64,000 nucleotides of DNA from an uncultured Oscillospiraceae bacterium (GTDB lineage: Bacteria > Bacillota > Clostridia > Oscillospirales > Ruminococcaceae), in contig CAJUPO010000007.1 in the NCBI GenBank assembly GCA_910588145.1, positions 62,001 through 126,000 of the forward strand. The letters run 5' to 3'. The position numbers and the translations under genes are program-made. Shown in pieces: positions 25,120 through 33,062 of the stretch. The notes beneath the pieces are model-generated. The model ran no database searches, had not been told where the DNA came from, and was given only the letters and a program-made list of their open reading frames with translations. Each line of letters starts with the position of its first letter. The first letter of the stretch is position 1.

Positions 25120-25785
25120 TTATTTTATAGCTAATATACCTACCTGCATATATGAACACCAAAAAATTTCTGCATTTTTGAATCCGCACTTATTTAAAAT
25201 TTTGATTTGTTCCTTAATGGTAACAGGAAAATATTTTATATTATATCTTAAAATATGCTTTTCACATTCTTCTTCACTTTTTCCATTCATATACTGATAA
25301 TGTTTCCAGCGATCTAAATACAAGGATTTATGCACTTCATTATCAGGTGCGAAATTTTCAACTGTAAAATATAATCCATCTTTTTTTAAAGCATTATAAC
25401 AATTTTTTACACTAATGAGCCTTTCTTCATAGGATAAGTAATGATTTACGAGAATTGCAGTTATAACATCAAATTCTGAAATATAATCTATTTTTTGTAC
25501 TGATTTTTCCAAAAACTTAATATTTGAAAAAGCATTACGCTTCTTAGCCGCTTTCAGCATTTCAGAAGATATATCACAGCAAATCATCTTTTTAATCTTA
25601 AGCTTTTCAAAAGCGTTTTCAGCCATTTTTCCTGTTCCGCAGCCAATATCAAGCCATGATACCGGTTTATGTAATGCAATGGCTGTAATGTCAGTTATCT
25701 GTTGAAAGAAGTCTTCATAATATGGCAGGGTTATAGCTATACCTTTATCGTATTCTGAGGGTATAAACGCTTGTTTTTCAATCAT
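25120..25785 (-). CDS. Class I SAM-dependent methyltransferase
   Basis: This 221-residue protein has the SAM-binding motif I WLDIGCGTGKMAENA near residue 45 and the motif II acidic end CCDISSEMLKAAKKR near residue 75, then FDVITAILVNHYLSYEE for motif IV. The substrate is not readable; this group includes small-molecule and rRNA methyltransferases. It lies eight bases downstream of the acetyltransferase-like gene and shares its promoter. A promoter-proximal pair of CAT-like and methyltransferase genes is a common accessory pairing but gives no clear pathway. Confidence 0.85.
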   Translation of the reverse strand: MIEKQAFIPSEYDKGIAITLPYYEDFFQQITDITAIALHKPVSWLDIGCGTGKMAENAFEKLKIKKMICCDISSEMLKAAKKRNAFSNIKFLEKSVQKIDYISEFDVITAILVNHYLSYEERLISVKNCYNALKKDGLYFTVENFAPDNEVHKSLYLDRWKHYQYMNGKSEEECEKHILRYNIKYFPVTIKEQIKILNKCGFKNAEIFWCSYMQVGILAIK

Positions 25786-25793
25786 TTCAACAC

Positions 25794-26414
25794 CTACTCA
25801 AAATTATCCAAATACTTTTGCAGTTTATCCGCAAGCTTACCGATATGCACTCCGTCAACAAAGGAATGATGAACCTGTACTGAAAAAGGCATTAATACTT
25901 TCCCATCCCTTTCATAGAACTTACCCCAGTCAAACAACGGCGTAGCATTATCCTTTTTTCCTGAGTCGGTATGTGAAATATGAGTAAAGGAAACCCATGG
26001 AAAAGAAGAAAACTGATAAATATCATTTCCCATTGGTTCAGTGAAATACGCCGTCTGATTTTCTTCTGTTTCCTTTGCAAGCTCAACATATTCCTCAATA
26101 CTGTCCTGCATAGGAACATTTACTACCTTAAATAATTCAGTGTCCTTATTAAGATAAGTAAAGGAAGTATTTATTGTTTTAAAAACAGCCGGCTTTCCAT
26201 CTACAAAACGACAACGGAATGCTTCAATCTCATTTGCACATTTTGTAACGGCATAAACAAATGAAAATGTAAATGAATATCCTCTCTTTTTTATCTTTTC
26301 CAGAAAATTTGTTATATCAACATCATATGTTACGCAATATTGAGGCTGAACACTGTTTCTGAATATCTCATAATGCATGGCTCTTTCCCATACAGATAAA
26401 TCAATAAACTTCAT
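25794..26414 (-). CDS. Chloramphenicol acetyltransferase-like protein
   Basis: A 206-residue protein of the CAT family: MKFIDLSVWERAMHYEIF at the N-terminus, then QPQYCVTYDVDIT, and the active-site motif HHSFVDG at 182-188 in which the second histidine is the general base. Length matches trimeric type-A CAT (about 210-220). It would acetylate an alcohol using acetyl-CoA; CAT-like genes of anaerobes are often not resistance genes, so the natural substrate is uncertain. It has its own sigma-A promoter and heads a two-gene unit with a methyltransferase. Confidence 0.87.
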   Translation of the reverse strand: MKFIDLSVWERAMHYEIFRNSVQPQYCVTYDVDITNFLEKIKKRGYSFTFSFVYAVTKCANEIEAFRCRFVDGKPAVFKTINTSFTYLNKDTELFKVVNVPMQDSIEEYVELAKETEENQTAYFTEPMGNDIYQFSSFPWVSFTHISHTDSGKKDNATPLFDWGKFYERDGKVLMPFSVQVHHSFVDGVHIGKLADKLQKYLDNFE

Positions 26415-26446
26415 AAGGCTCTTATCCTCCTTTTTATTATTATTTA

Positions 26447-26475
26447 ATAATACCCTCTTATCACAACATTGTCAA
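26447..26475 (-). promoter_or_regulatory. Sigma-A promoter of the CAT-like/methyltransferase pair
   Basis: TTGACA (26475-26470) and TATTAT (26452-26447) are 17 bases apart on the minus strand, about 33 bases before the ATG. Confidence 0.8.
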
Positions 26476-26532
26476 TATATTTTAACATGGATGTGCGGTG
26501 GGCGCTGCATAAAATTGCAGATCATAAAGAAA

Positions 26533-26569
26533 AGCCCGCAAACCCCGATATATCAAGGGTTTACGAGCT
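26533..26569 (-). terminator. Intrinsic terminator of the tRNA-Leu gene
   Basis: On the minus strand AGCTCGTAAACCC pairs with GGGTTTGCGGGCT over 13 positions including two G-U pairs, with an eleven-base loop and a following TTTTCTTT. Confidence 0.85.
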
Positions 26570-26578
26570 GTTAAGGTC

Positions 26579-26665
26579 TGGTGCCGGAAGCGGGGGTCGA
26601 ACCCGCACGGTGTCGCCACCACTGGATTTTGAGTCCAGCACGTCTGCCAATTCCATCATTCCGGC
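26579..26665 (-). tRNA. tRNA-Leu, anticodon CAA, CCA encoded
   Basis: On the minus strand the gene starts GCCGGAA and ends TTCCGGCACCA, so the acceptor stem pairs perfectly and CCA is encoded. The anticodon arm CTGGA-CTCAAAA-TCCAG gives anticodon CAA. A long variable arm follows (GTGGTGGCGACACC), as expected for a class II leucine tRNA, and the T arm contains GGTTCGACCCC. A perfect promoter lies upstream and a terminator downstream. Confidence 0.97.
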
Positions 26666-26674
26666 TTAATTTTA

Positions 26675-26703
26675 ATTATACCACAAATAAAAATTATTGT
26701 CAA
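26675..26703 (-). promoter_or_regulatory. Sigma-A promoter of tRNA-Leu
   Basis: TTGACA (26703-26698) and TATAAT (26680-26675) are exactly 17 bases apart on the minus strand, ten bases upstream of the tRNA. Confidence 0.9.
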
Positions 26704-26750
26704 GAAAAAAGTTTAAATAAGAATTTATGAAGTTTTTTTATACATAGCTA

Positions 26751-26801
26751 TTGACAATGCAAATAAAATATGCTATTATACTAATGCAGTTAGTTAGTAT
26801 A
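26751..26801 (+). promoter_or_regulatory. Promoter and operator of the GntR/ABC operon
   Basis: TTGACA (26751-26756) and TATTAT (26774-26779) are 17 bases apart. TATACTAA (26777-26784) and its exact complement TTAGTATA (26794-26801) form an inverted repeat that overlaps the -10 and the likely transcription start. Such a site would block the promoter when bound, so autorepression by the GntR protein is likely. Confidence 0.75.
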
Positions 26802-26833
26802 GTAATTAACCACTAAAGAAAGCTGGTGATATA

Positions 26834-27205
26834 TTGTATTTAAATTTAAATGACGGTAAGCCCATATTTATACAAATTGCAGAGGGAATTGAAGATGCTA
26901 TTCTTACTGATTCATTTCCGGAAGAGAGCCAGATACCATCTATAACAGAATTTTCGGTTATGTATAAAATCAATCCCGCTACTGCATTAAAAGGAATAAA
27001 TATGCTTGTTGACGAAAAGATCATATATAAAAAAAGAGGTGTTGGTATGTTTGTATCATCCGGTGCAAAGCAAAAGCTAAATATAAAAAGACGAAATGCC
27101 TTTTTTGACAGCTATATAAAAACAATGCTCGAAGAAGCAAGCCGTCTTGGCATAACCAAAGAAGAGATAATAAAGTTACTTGAAGAAAAAGGAGAACAAA
27201 TATGA
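26834..27205 (+). CDS. GntR-family regulator, YtrA type
   Basis: The frame starts at TTG 26834; the product reads YLNLNDGKPIFIQIAEGIED, the expected YtrA-type N-terminus. The 123-residue protein has a winged helix (QIPSITEFSVMYKINPATA then GVGMFV) and a short helical C-terminus without an effector domain, typical of YtrA regulators that control an adjacent ABC transporter. Its stop overlaps the start of the ATPase gene by four bases (ATGA). The inverted repeat at 26777-26801 is the likely target. The inducer is unknown; in Bacillus such operons respond to cell-wall stress. Confidence 0.9.
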   Translation: MYLNLNDGKPIFIQIAEGIEDAILTDSFPEESQIPSITEFSVMYKINPATALKGINMLVDEKIIYKKRGVGMFVSSGAKQKLNIKRRNAFFDSYIKTMLEEASRLGITKEEIIKLLEEKGEQI

Positions 27206-28053
27206 ACTGCATTGAAATAAAAAATGTTACTAAAGATTTTAAAAACACCCGTGCTTTAGATAACATTAATCTAAAGTTTGAAGAAAATAAAATTTACGGT
27301 CTTTTAGGAAGAAACGGCGCCGGTAAGTCAACCCTTCTTAAAATTATTTCAAATCGTATTTTTACCGATTCAGGAAGCATTACAGTAAACGGAAAAAATA
27401 CCTGCGAAAATGATTCGTCTCAGCGTAAGATTTATCTTATGAACGAAAGCAATCTGTATCCACCGAAAATGAAAATTAAAAAAGCATTCCAGGTAACTGC
27501 AAGTTTTTATCCCGACTTTGATTTTGAATATGCAAACAAGCTTGCAGAATTATTTAATCTTAACGTCAACAAACAAATACGTTCGCTGTCTACAGGATAT
27601 ACTTCAATCTTTAAGGTAATAACTGCGCTCTCTGTAAATACACCATATGTTTTCATGGACGAACCGATATTAGGTCTTGATGCAAATCACAGAGAATTAT
27701 TTTATAAATGCCTCCTTGAAAAGTACGCAGATAATCCGTTTTGCTGCATAATCTCCACACATATAATTGAGGAAGTTGCTGGAATAATCGAAAACGTAGT
27801 AATTATAAAAAACGGCAGTATTATCCGTGATACAAGCTGCGAGGAACTGCTCAGTGAAGGATATACCATTTCAGGACCGGCAGCCCTTGCTGACAAGCTT
27901 GCAGAAGGAAAGAACATTATCGGCAGTGATTCAATAGGCGGACTGAAAAATATTTACATTGCAGGAAAAAATGATATAACAGAAATTCCTGTAGGAATTG
28001 AAATAGTTTCTATGGATCTTCAAAAGCTATTTGTACAGCTTACCAACTCATAA
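27202..28053 (+). CDS. ABC transporter ATP-binding protein (YtrB-like)
   Basis: A 283-residue ATPase with Walker A GLLGRNGAGKSTLLK near residue 33, the signature LSTGYTS near 131 (a variant of LSGGQ), Walker B PYVFMDEPILGLD near 148 and the switch STHIIEEV near 176. The C-terminal 60 residues resemble those of exporter ATPases of the CcmA/YtrB group. It pairs with the permease 18 bases downstream and is controlled by the GntR protein in front. The transported substrate is unknown. Confidence 0.92.
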   Translation: MNCIEIKNVTKDFKNTRALDNINLKFEENKIYGLLGRNGAGKSTLLKIISNRIFTDSGSITVNGKNTCENDSSQRKIYLMNESNLYPPKMKIKKAFQVTASFYPDFDFEYANKLAELFNLNVNKQIRSLSTGYTSIFKVITALSVNTPYVFMDEPILGLDANHRELFYKCLLEKYADNPFCCIISTHIIEEVAGIIENVVIIKNGSIIRDTSCEELLSEGYTISGPAALADKLAEGKNIIGSDSIGGLKNIYIAGKNDITEIPVGIEIVSMDLQKLFVQLTNS

Positions 28054-28071
28054 ACGAAAGGATTAGTTATT

Positions 28072-28815
28072 ATGACAACAATAAAACCCTTGTATAAGTA
28101 TATCATGAAAAATAATTTGAAAAGTATATTTATTTTTTATATTATAATGACAGTTATTATTCATATCGGATTTTTTATTTGTAAATTAAGCAACGGAAGT
28201 TCCGGGGGAATGGGCGGAATGGAAATAGCAACTATAATTTTACTGTTTTCCTTAGTACTATGCAGTTACCGTGAAACAATAAACCTTTCAGTTCAGTGCG
28301 GCGTATCCCGAAAAACAGTATTTATAAGTTCACTGCTTGCATTTATTACCTGCGGCATTATTACCGGTACAATGGATCTGCTTCTCTCATTACTGGGTAA
28401 TTTCTATGAAAGCCATATAGGTTCATTTACCTACGATAGTATGTACGAACAAACTTTTATGAAAGTTGATGTTATTCCGGAATTTAACGATTATATCAAA
28501 GTACTGCTTATGTGTATAGGCGTAAACACTGCTGCCCTTATTATAGCTTTTCTTATAGGAGCGCTGAATTACCGTCTCAGCAAGACAATGAAAGTTATTA
28601 TCCCATTATCAATTTTTGTATTTATATTTCTTATTTTCCCAATTGTAGATTACACTGTCTTTGATATGGAAATTTCTGAACATATGCTTAAACTCTTACT
28701 GTGGACATTTACATCAGTTTCTCATACGTTAATTATTGCCGCTGTAACAATTTTAACAGCACTTTCACTGACTTATCTGTTCATAAGACGTGTAAAAATT
28801 GATGATAAAAGATAA
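28072..28815 (+). CDS. ABC transporter permease
   Basis: A 247-residue membrane protein with six hydrophobic segments, the size of ABC-2-type permeases. The first cytoplasmic helix is basic (YKYIMKNNLKS), and a stretch SVQCGVSRKTVF between segments 2 and 3 resembles the coupling helix motif of these permeases. It follows the ATPase by 18 bases and ends before a hairpin terminator. With the ATPase it would form a simple exporter or a stress-sensing module. Confidence 0.85.
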   Translation: MTTIKPLYKYIMKNNLKSIFIFYIIMTVIIHIGFFICKLSNGSSGGMGGMEIATIILLFSLVLCSYRETINLSVQCGVSRKTVFISSLLAFITCGIITGTMDLLLSLLGNFYESHIGSFTYDSMYEQTFMKVDVIPEFNDYIKVLLMCIGVNTAALIIAFLIGALNYRLSKTMKVIIPLSIFVFIFLIFPIVDYTVFDMEISEHMLKLLLWTFTSVSHTLIIAAVTILTALSLTYLFIRRVKIDDKR

Positions 28816-28829
28816 CAAAATATAAAAAT

Positions 28830-28863
28830 AAAGCCATGTTAGTTTTTAAACTCCCATGGCTTT
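28830..28863. terminator. Bidirectional terminator between ABC operon and dockerin gene
   Basis: AAAGCCATG and CATGGCTTT pair over nine bases, and AGTTT/AAACT extends the stem inside. T-rich runs leave it in both directions, serving the plus-strand permease and the minus-strand dockerin gene. Confidence 0.85.
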
Positions 28864-28872
28864 TAATTTAAT

Positions 28873-31830
28873 TTATTTAGAAAGAAAACGTTTCAGCAAA
28901 ATTAAGTCAAATACATTTACGGTTGAATCCTTATTTATATCAGCTACGTCCCCGTCAATATTATTGCTTCCGGTTAGAAGCCATTGCGAAAGCGCCTTAT
29001 AATCCAAGTTATCTGTTTTTCCGTCCGAATTAACGTCGCCGAACAGCCTTTCAGACTTTATTGTTATAACGGTATAATCTGTATCCTTTAAAATCTTTTC
29101 TATTGCACTTCCCTCATAAACATAAAGAACAGTACCCTTATAAAACGCATTTTTACCTATGCTTTTAACTGTATCAGGAAGAATCGCTTCACGCACACGT
29201 ATATTTGAACCAAAGGCGTTGTCTGATATTCCTGTTACCTTATAGTCTTTTCCTCCGCTTGTAACATAAGCAGGAATAATAATACTTCCGCTTTCGGAAA
29301 ATGCACTGTTGTTTTCCCATGCGCTTCCATCCCCTGCAGCAGCCGTTAAGGTAGTTTCATCAAGCTTGTATCTGATTCCCTGACTGTCCATTCCATTTTG
29401 AAGTTCATATTTAACCTCGTTAAAATCTGTTGCAGTCTTGTCATATTCATAGTAAGGATAAAGTTCAATTTCCCCAAGAGCAATAAAATCCTCATTTATG
29501 ATACATGATTTATCATCTTTTTTAGTTGTAAAACCGACAAAGGTATAAACTCCGCCGTTCTTATCCGTATACTGACGTTCAAATTCCTTATTCAGAAGTG
29601 AAAGCGCTGTTTCAGCATTTGTATTAACTATGTTCTGCTTTTTTACATCAGTAAAGCCATAGCTTCCGCTGTATGTAACATCTCCGGACGGAAGATGATA
29701 TGTTACATTATACCCTTCCGGAGAGCCCTCAACAAATCCGACAGGTGTTATTTTAACTCCGCTGTTTCCGTTCATCTGAGTATAAGTTTTATCGCTCCAG
29801 AAGTTTCTGCTGTCATTAAAACTAAATCCTGTCAGCTTTGTAAGTCCAGCTGTTGCCGCCTTATCAAAATTAAAAACTGCCGAATAAAACGGTACGCTTA
29901 AAGCATAATAGCCGTCCTGTGAAATTTCCTGATTTCTGATATTTAGACCATAGGTTGTGTAAGCGCTTGAATATCCGGAATTATTATCAGTGAATGAAAG
30001 ATACCACTTTCCTAACTGCATTGGTTCTGTAACACCGCTTATTTTATAAAGAAATGTAAATCCGTAATGATCGTTTTCAGTGAAGGTATAATTTCTGTCT
30101 AAAAGTGAAACCTTACCGGAATTGTCAACTTCAAATTCTGCCGGATTTTCAGGATAATAACCAGGCGCTCTCTTATCATCATATTTTACCTTTTCCTTAT
30201 CTGCTTCACCGGAAATATTTATGGACCCCATGTAATTCGCCTGAAGCATCTCATCATACTGAAGCTCCTCATTTGCAAAACGGTTGCAGAAAAGCGTATC
30301 ATACTGTGCGTCATCATTGGGTGCAGAAATGCGCAGATAAACCTTCCATTCTCCGCCGGACATAGTCTTCGGAAGATTTACTTCAACCTTTTCATTATTT
30401 GCCGTTCCTGACATCCAGTTTCCGGCGTTTATATCGGTTGTATAGGTATATGTAACATTTCCGTTTGATAATAAAACTTCTACTTCCTTATCCTTTGGCG
30501 CTTCTGAAAATCCCGTATTGTCAACAGTAAATTCCATATTCAGCTTTTCACCCGGATCAGCTGATTCTGTTATTGCAGATGAACGCAGTACAAAACGATA
30601 GCCTAAGTGCGCTCTCATATACTGCCAAACGGTTTCTCCGTAAAATGCACTGTTATCGCATTCTGTTCCCAGCTTTTCATCAAGGGCACTGTCAAAAGTA
30701 AAATCATCATAGCCCATCCATTTCCATGAAGCTGTATATTTACCGTCCTTTTCAGTCACCGAACCATCATAGTTAAAATTGCCCAGTCCCATTTTCTGAT
30801 AAAGCGCTCCTACCTTATCAAGTCTTACCTGAGCTTCATCTCTTGTGTTAAAAGATTCCGAAACGCTTCTGGTTCTGTAAATGTTTCCGTTTATTCTCAT
30901 AAGATTAGAATAATACATTTCCGGAAGTGCATTCTGCGGCTGCCATGTATCATAACCCAAGCGAAATTCATCTGCTCCGGAAAATTCACCGCCGTATGAC
31001 GCTGCACCGGCAAGCCACTCCAATTCACCTTTACGATTAGAAAATGTACCAAGATCGCTGTCAGAGCCCATATAACCGTCATTGTAAAGACCAATCTGCT
31101 TCGCCCTTGCGGCAAGTACGGGATCTTCAATATTATATGACATATCCGCTGCCGTTGTATTTATTCCGCAGTAAACCGAAAGCCATTCACGCACTGTATT
31201 AGGAGTACGCACCGCAACTGAAATGCTTGACGGAACTATATCAAGAAATGCGTCAAGCACCTGAGCCTTTTCATTAAGGGAAACATATTTTCCTCCCCAC
31301 TGTTCGCCCCATGCGCCTACCATTCCGGTTTCCACAAAAGATACAACATCTTCATATTCATAAAGCAGATTGCTTTCTCCCAACTGGGCGATATGATCAA
31401 GAACCTTTTGGAATGTAAGCGGTTCAGGATTATTAGTTCCGTTACTGTCATATCTTAGTCTTATGCCGGTGGTTACACCGTTCATCCTTGCATTTTTCAA
31501 GGATTCTTCCAGACTTTCAAAAAAAGCGCTGTCAAGATCATAGTCAACGTTCTCTCCGTTCATTGTGCCTGAATACCCGCCTATATCTATGAGTAGAAGT
31601 GAAAATACTGACGGATTCACTGTCCAAATCTTGCCAGGCTTTGCGTTTATCCATAAGGCTGAGCTGTATCCGCAGTCACTGTACCCAAGATTATATCCTG
31701 TTTGTTCTTTATAGTTTAAGTCTGAAACCTTTAATTCCCCTGCTGCACTTGCCGGTGAAAAACCGGCTATATTTATAATACTGCAAACAGACGCAATAAT
31801 TCCAATTATTCTTCCGTATTTCTTTTTCAT
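28873..31830 (-). CDS. Large secreted dockerin protein with DUF4874/DUF4832 region
   Basis: The 985-residue protein has a signal peptide (RIIGIIASVCSIINIAGF, cleavage near ASA at about 29). Residues about 33-400 match the DUF4874/DUF4832 pair, a (beta/alpha)8-like region seen in secreted carbohydrate-active proteins, with RLRYDSNG near 115 and VGAWGEQWGG near 170. A beta domain with TVDNTGFSEAP follows near 430-520, then a jelly-roll-like stretch, an LRR_5 segment (SDNAFGSNIRVREAIL) near 860, and a dockerin at 929-985. That dockerin, DVNSDGKTDNLD and DINKDSTVNVFD, differs in its recognition residues from the other two in the window. Glycan binding or hydrolysis is inferred. Confidence 0.85.
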   Translation of the reverse strand: MKKKYGRIIGIIASVCSIINIAGFSPASAAGELKVSDLNYKEQTGYNLGYSDCGYSSALWINAKPGKIWTVNPSVFSLLLIDIGGYSGTMNGENVDYDLDSAFFESLEESLKNARMNGVTTGIRLRYDSNGTNNPEPLTFQKVLDHIAQLGESNLLYEYEDVVSFVETGMVGAWGEQWGGKYVSLNEKAQVLDAFLDIVPSSISVAVRTPNTVREWLSVYCGINTTAADMSYNIEDPVLAARAKQIGLYNDGYMGSDSDLGTFSNRKGELEWLAGAASYGGEFSGADEFRLGYDTWQPQNALPEMYYSNLMRINGNIYRTRSVSESFNTRDEAQVRLDKVGALYQKMGLGNFNYDGSVTEKDGKYTASWKWMGYDDFTFDSALDEKLGTECDNSAFYGETVWQYMRAHLGYRFVLRSSAITESADPGEKLNMEFTVDNTGFSEAPKDKEVEVLLSNGNVTYTYTTDINAGNWMSGTANNEKVEVNLPKTMSGGEWKVYLRISAPNDDAQYDTLFCNRFANEELQYDEMLQANYMGSINISGEADKEKVKYDDKRAPGYYPENPAEFEVDNSGKVSLLDRNYTFTENDHYGFTFLYKISGVTEPMQLGKWYLSFTDNNSGYSSAYTTYGLNIRNQEISQDGYYALSVPFYSAVFNFDKAATAGLTKLTGFSFNDSRNFWSDKTYTQMNGNSGVKITPVGFVEGSPEGYNVTYHLPSGDVTYSGSYGFTDVKKQNIVNTNAETALSLLNKEFERQYTDKNGGVYTFVGFTTKKDDKSCIINEDFIALGEIELYPYYEYDKTATDFNEVKYELQNGMDSQGIRYKLDETTLTAAAGDGSAWENNSAFSESGSIIIPAYVTSGGKDYKVTGISDNAFGSNIRVREAILPDTVKSIGKNAFYKGTVLYVYEGSAIEKILKDTDYTVITIKSERLFGDVNSDGKTDNLDYKALSQWLLTGSNNIDGDVADINKDSTVNVFDLILLKRFLSK

Positions 31831-31848
31831 AAAACGCTCCTATTAATA

Positions 31849-32376
31849 TCACTCTGCAAAATAAATGTAATTTTCCTTTCTTGGAGCAGTAATCGGTTCT
31901 TCACCGTCTGCATAACCAAGAATACAATGTCCGATTCCTTCATAGTTGCCGTCTATACCGAGAGTTTTGAGAATTTCTTTTCCCTCTGGACTTTCAAATT
32001 CTTCCTTTGCACGGTGAATCCAGCAGCTTCCTATTCCCAGAGCATGAGCCGCCTGCATAAGATTACCCATTACAAGGCTTCCGTCATATAAATAAGTCGG
32101 TACAGACTTGTCTGCAAGTACTATTAAAACAACGGGAGCGCCGTAAAACGGATCATTATCTGTTCCCATTATTTTTGCATTCATTTCAGAAAGCTTATCC
32201 CGCAAAGCTTTATTTGTTACAGCTACTATAATCGGTGACATTTTGTTTCTTCCCGTTGCGGCATATGTTCCGGCTTCTGCAATTTTTTTAATAATATCTG
32301 CCGGAATCATATCAGGCTTATATTTCCGTATACTTCTTCTTGTCAGCATATTTTCAATAGCTGGATTCATAAACAT
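31849..32376 (-). CDS. Nitroreductase-family flavoprotein
   Basis: A 175-residue protein with the FMN-binding opening ENMLTRRSIRKYKPD, then AGTYAATGRNKMSP near 40 and the C-terminal GYADGEEPITAPRKENY, matching short clostridial nitroreductases. It uses FMN and NAD(P)H to reduce nitro or quinone-like compounds in the cytoplasm. It lies 18 bases upstream of the dockerin gene and 18 bases downstream of the tRNA-editing gene on the same strand, so all three may be cotranscribed. Confidence 0.92.
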   Translation of the reverse strand: MFMNPAIENMLTRRSIRKYKPDMIPADIIKKIAEAGTYAATGRNKMSPIIVAVTNKALRDKLSEMNAKIMGTDNDPFYGAPVVLIVLADKSVPTYLYDGSLVMGNLMQAAHALGIGSCWIHRAKEEFESPEGKEILKTLGIDGNYEGIGHCILGYADGEEPITAPRKENYIYFAE

Positions 32377-32394
32377 TCTCCTTAATAAAATAAT

Positions 32395-32937
32395 TTAAAG
32401 ATTCACAACTGTAATGTCATGACCTGTTTTCTTCAATAATTTTTCTATAATATCCTCAGTTTTTATTTTTATAGTAGACGTGTTAACACATGGATGACAG
32501 CACATAAAATCCTGCGTCAAAACTTCTCTGTCCGCTAAAAGCTGAACATAATTTCCAATGTCATTTATAAGGCATAAAACACTTGCCGAGCCTGGCTCTA
32601 TATCCAGATACTTTTTTAAATCCTCAGCATTTGCAAAAGACAGCCTCGATAAACCTGTCTGTTCTGACAGCGCCTTAACATCAAGTTTTTTGTATCCAGG
32701 CATTATCAGAAAATAAAATTTAGTTTTCTGTCTGTTGCAAAGAAAAAGATTCTTACATATTTTGCAACTCATTGCTTCTTCAATTTCCAAACATCTTTCC
32801 ATATTAAATACTGCCTCGTGATCTGCCCGCATATATTTGATTCCTGCTTTATCCAGAAAATCATATACTTTAACTTCATTCATACTTCTTTCGGCGTTCA
32901 AATCCGGTCTGCCCGCTTTCATTTCTTTTATAAGCAT
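32395..32937 (-). CDS. Prolyl-tRNA editing protein (YbaK/ProX family)
   Basis: A 180-residue YbaK-fold protein: VYDFLDKAGIKYMRADHEAVF near 25-45, then CKNLFLCNRQKTKFYFLIMPG near 78 with the catalytic lysine of the group (K-N-L-F), and LSFANAEDL with PGSASVLCLIND. Clostridial PrdX/ProXp-ala proteins of this type deacylate mischarged alanyl-tRNA-Pro. ATG 32937 follows AAGGAAG by four bases. It is the first gene after a recognisable promoter and may lead a three-gene transcript. Confidence 0.87.
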   Translation of the reverse strand: MLIKEMKAGRPDLNAERSMNEVKVYDFLDKAGIKYMRADHEAVFNMERCLEIEEAMSCKICKNLFLCNRQKTKFYFLIMPGYKKLDVKALSEQTGLSRLSFANAEDLKKYLDIEPGSASVLCLINDIGNYVQLLADREVLTQDFMCCHPCVNTSTIKIKTEDIIEKLLKKTGHDITVVNL

Positions 32938-32980
32938 TATTCTTCCTTTATTTTTTATAAAACATACTTATCTAAATAAT

Positions 32981-33009
32981 ATTATAAACCAAAATCCAGA
33001 TTTTTTCAA
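32981..33009 (-). promoter_or_regulatory. Promoter upstream of the tRNA-editing gene
   Basis: TTGAAA (33009-33004) and TATAAT (32986-32981) are 17 bases apart on the minus strand, about 44 bases before the ATG. Confidence 0.75.
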
Positions 33010-33027
33010 TACAACAAAATAAAAAAA

Positions 33028-33048
33028 GAACCAGCTTTAAGCCGGTTC
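33028..33048 (-). terminator. Intrinsic terminator of the cohesin-like lipoprotein gene
   Basis: GAACCGGC and GCTGGTTC pair over eight positions with one G-U and a five-base loop on the minus strand, followed by TTTTTTTA. It lies 15 bases past the stop. Confidence 0.88.
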
Positions 33049-33062
33049 AAATATATATTTTA

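Noticed and set aside
26377..26669. Small open frames over the tRNA-Leu gene and its flank
   Set aside because: They run across a structured tRNA and its terminator and promoter, so they are chance frames.
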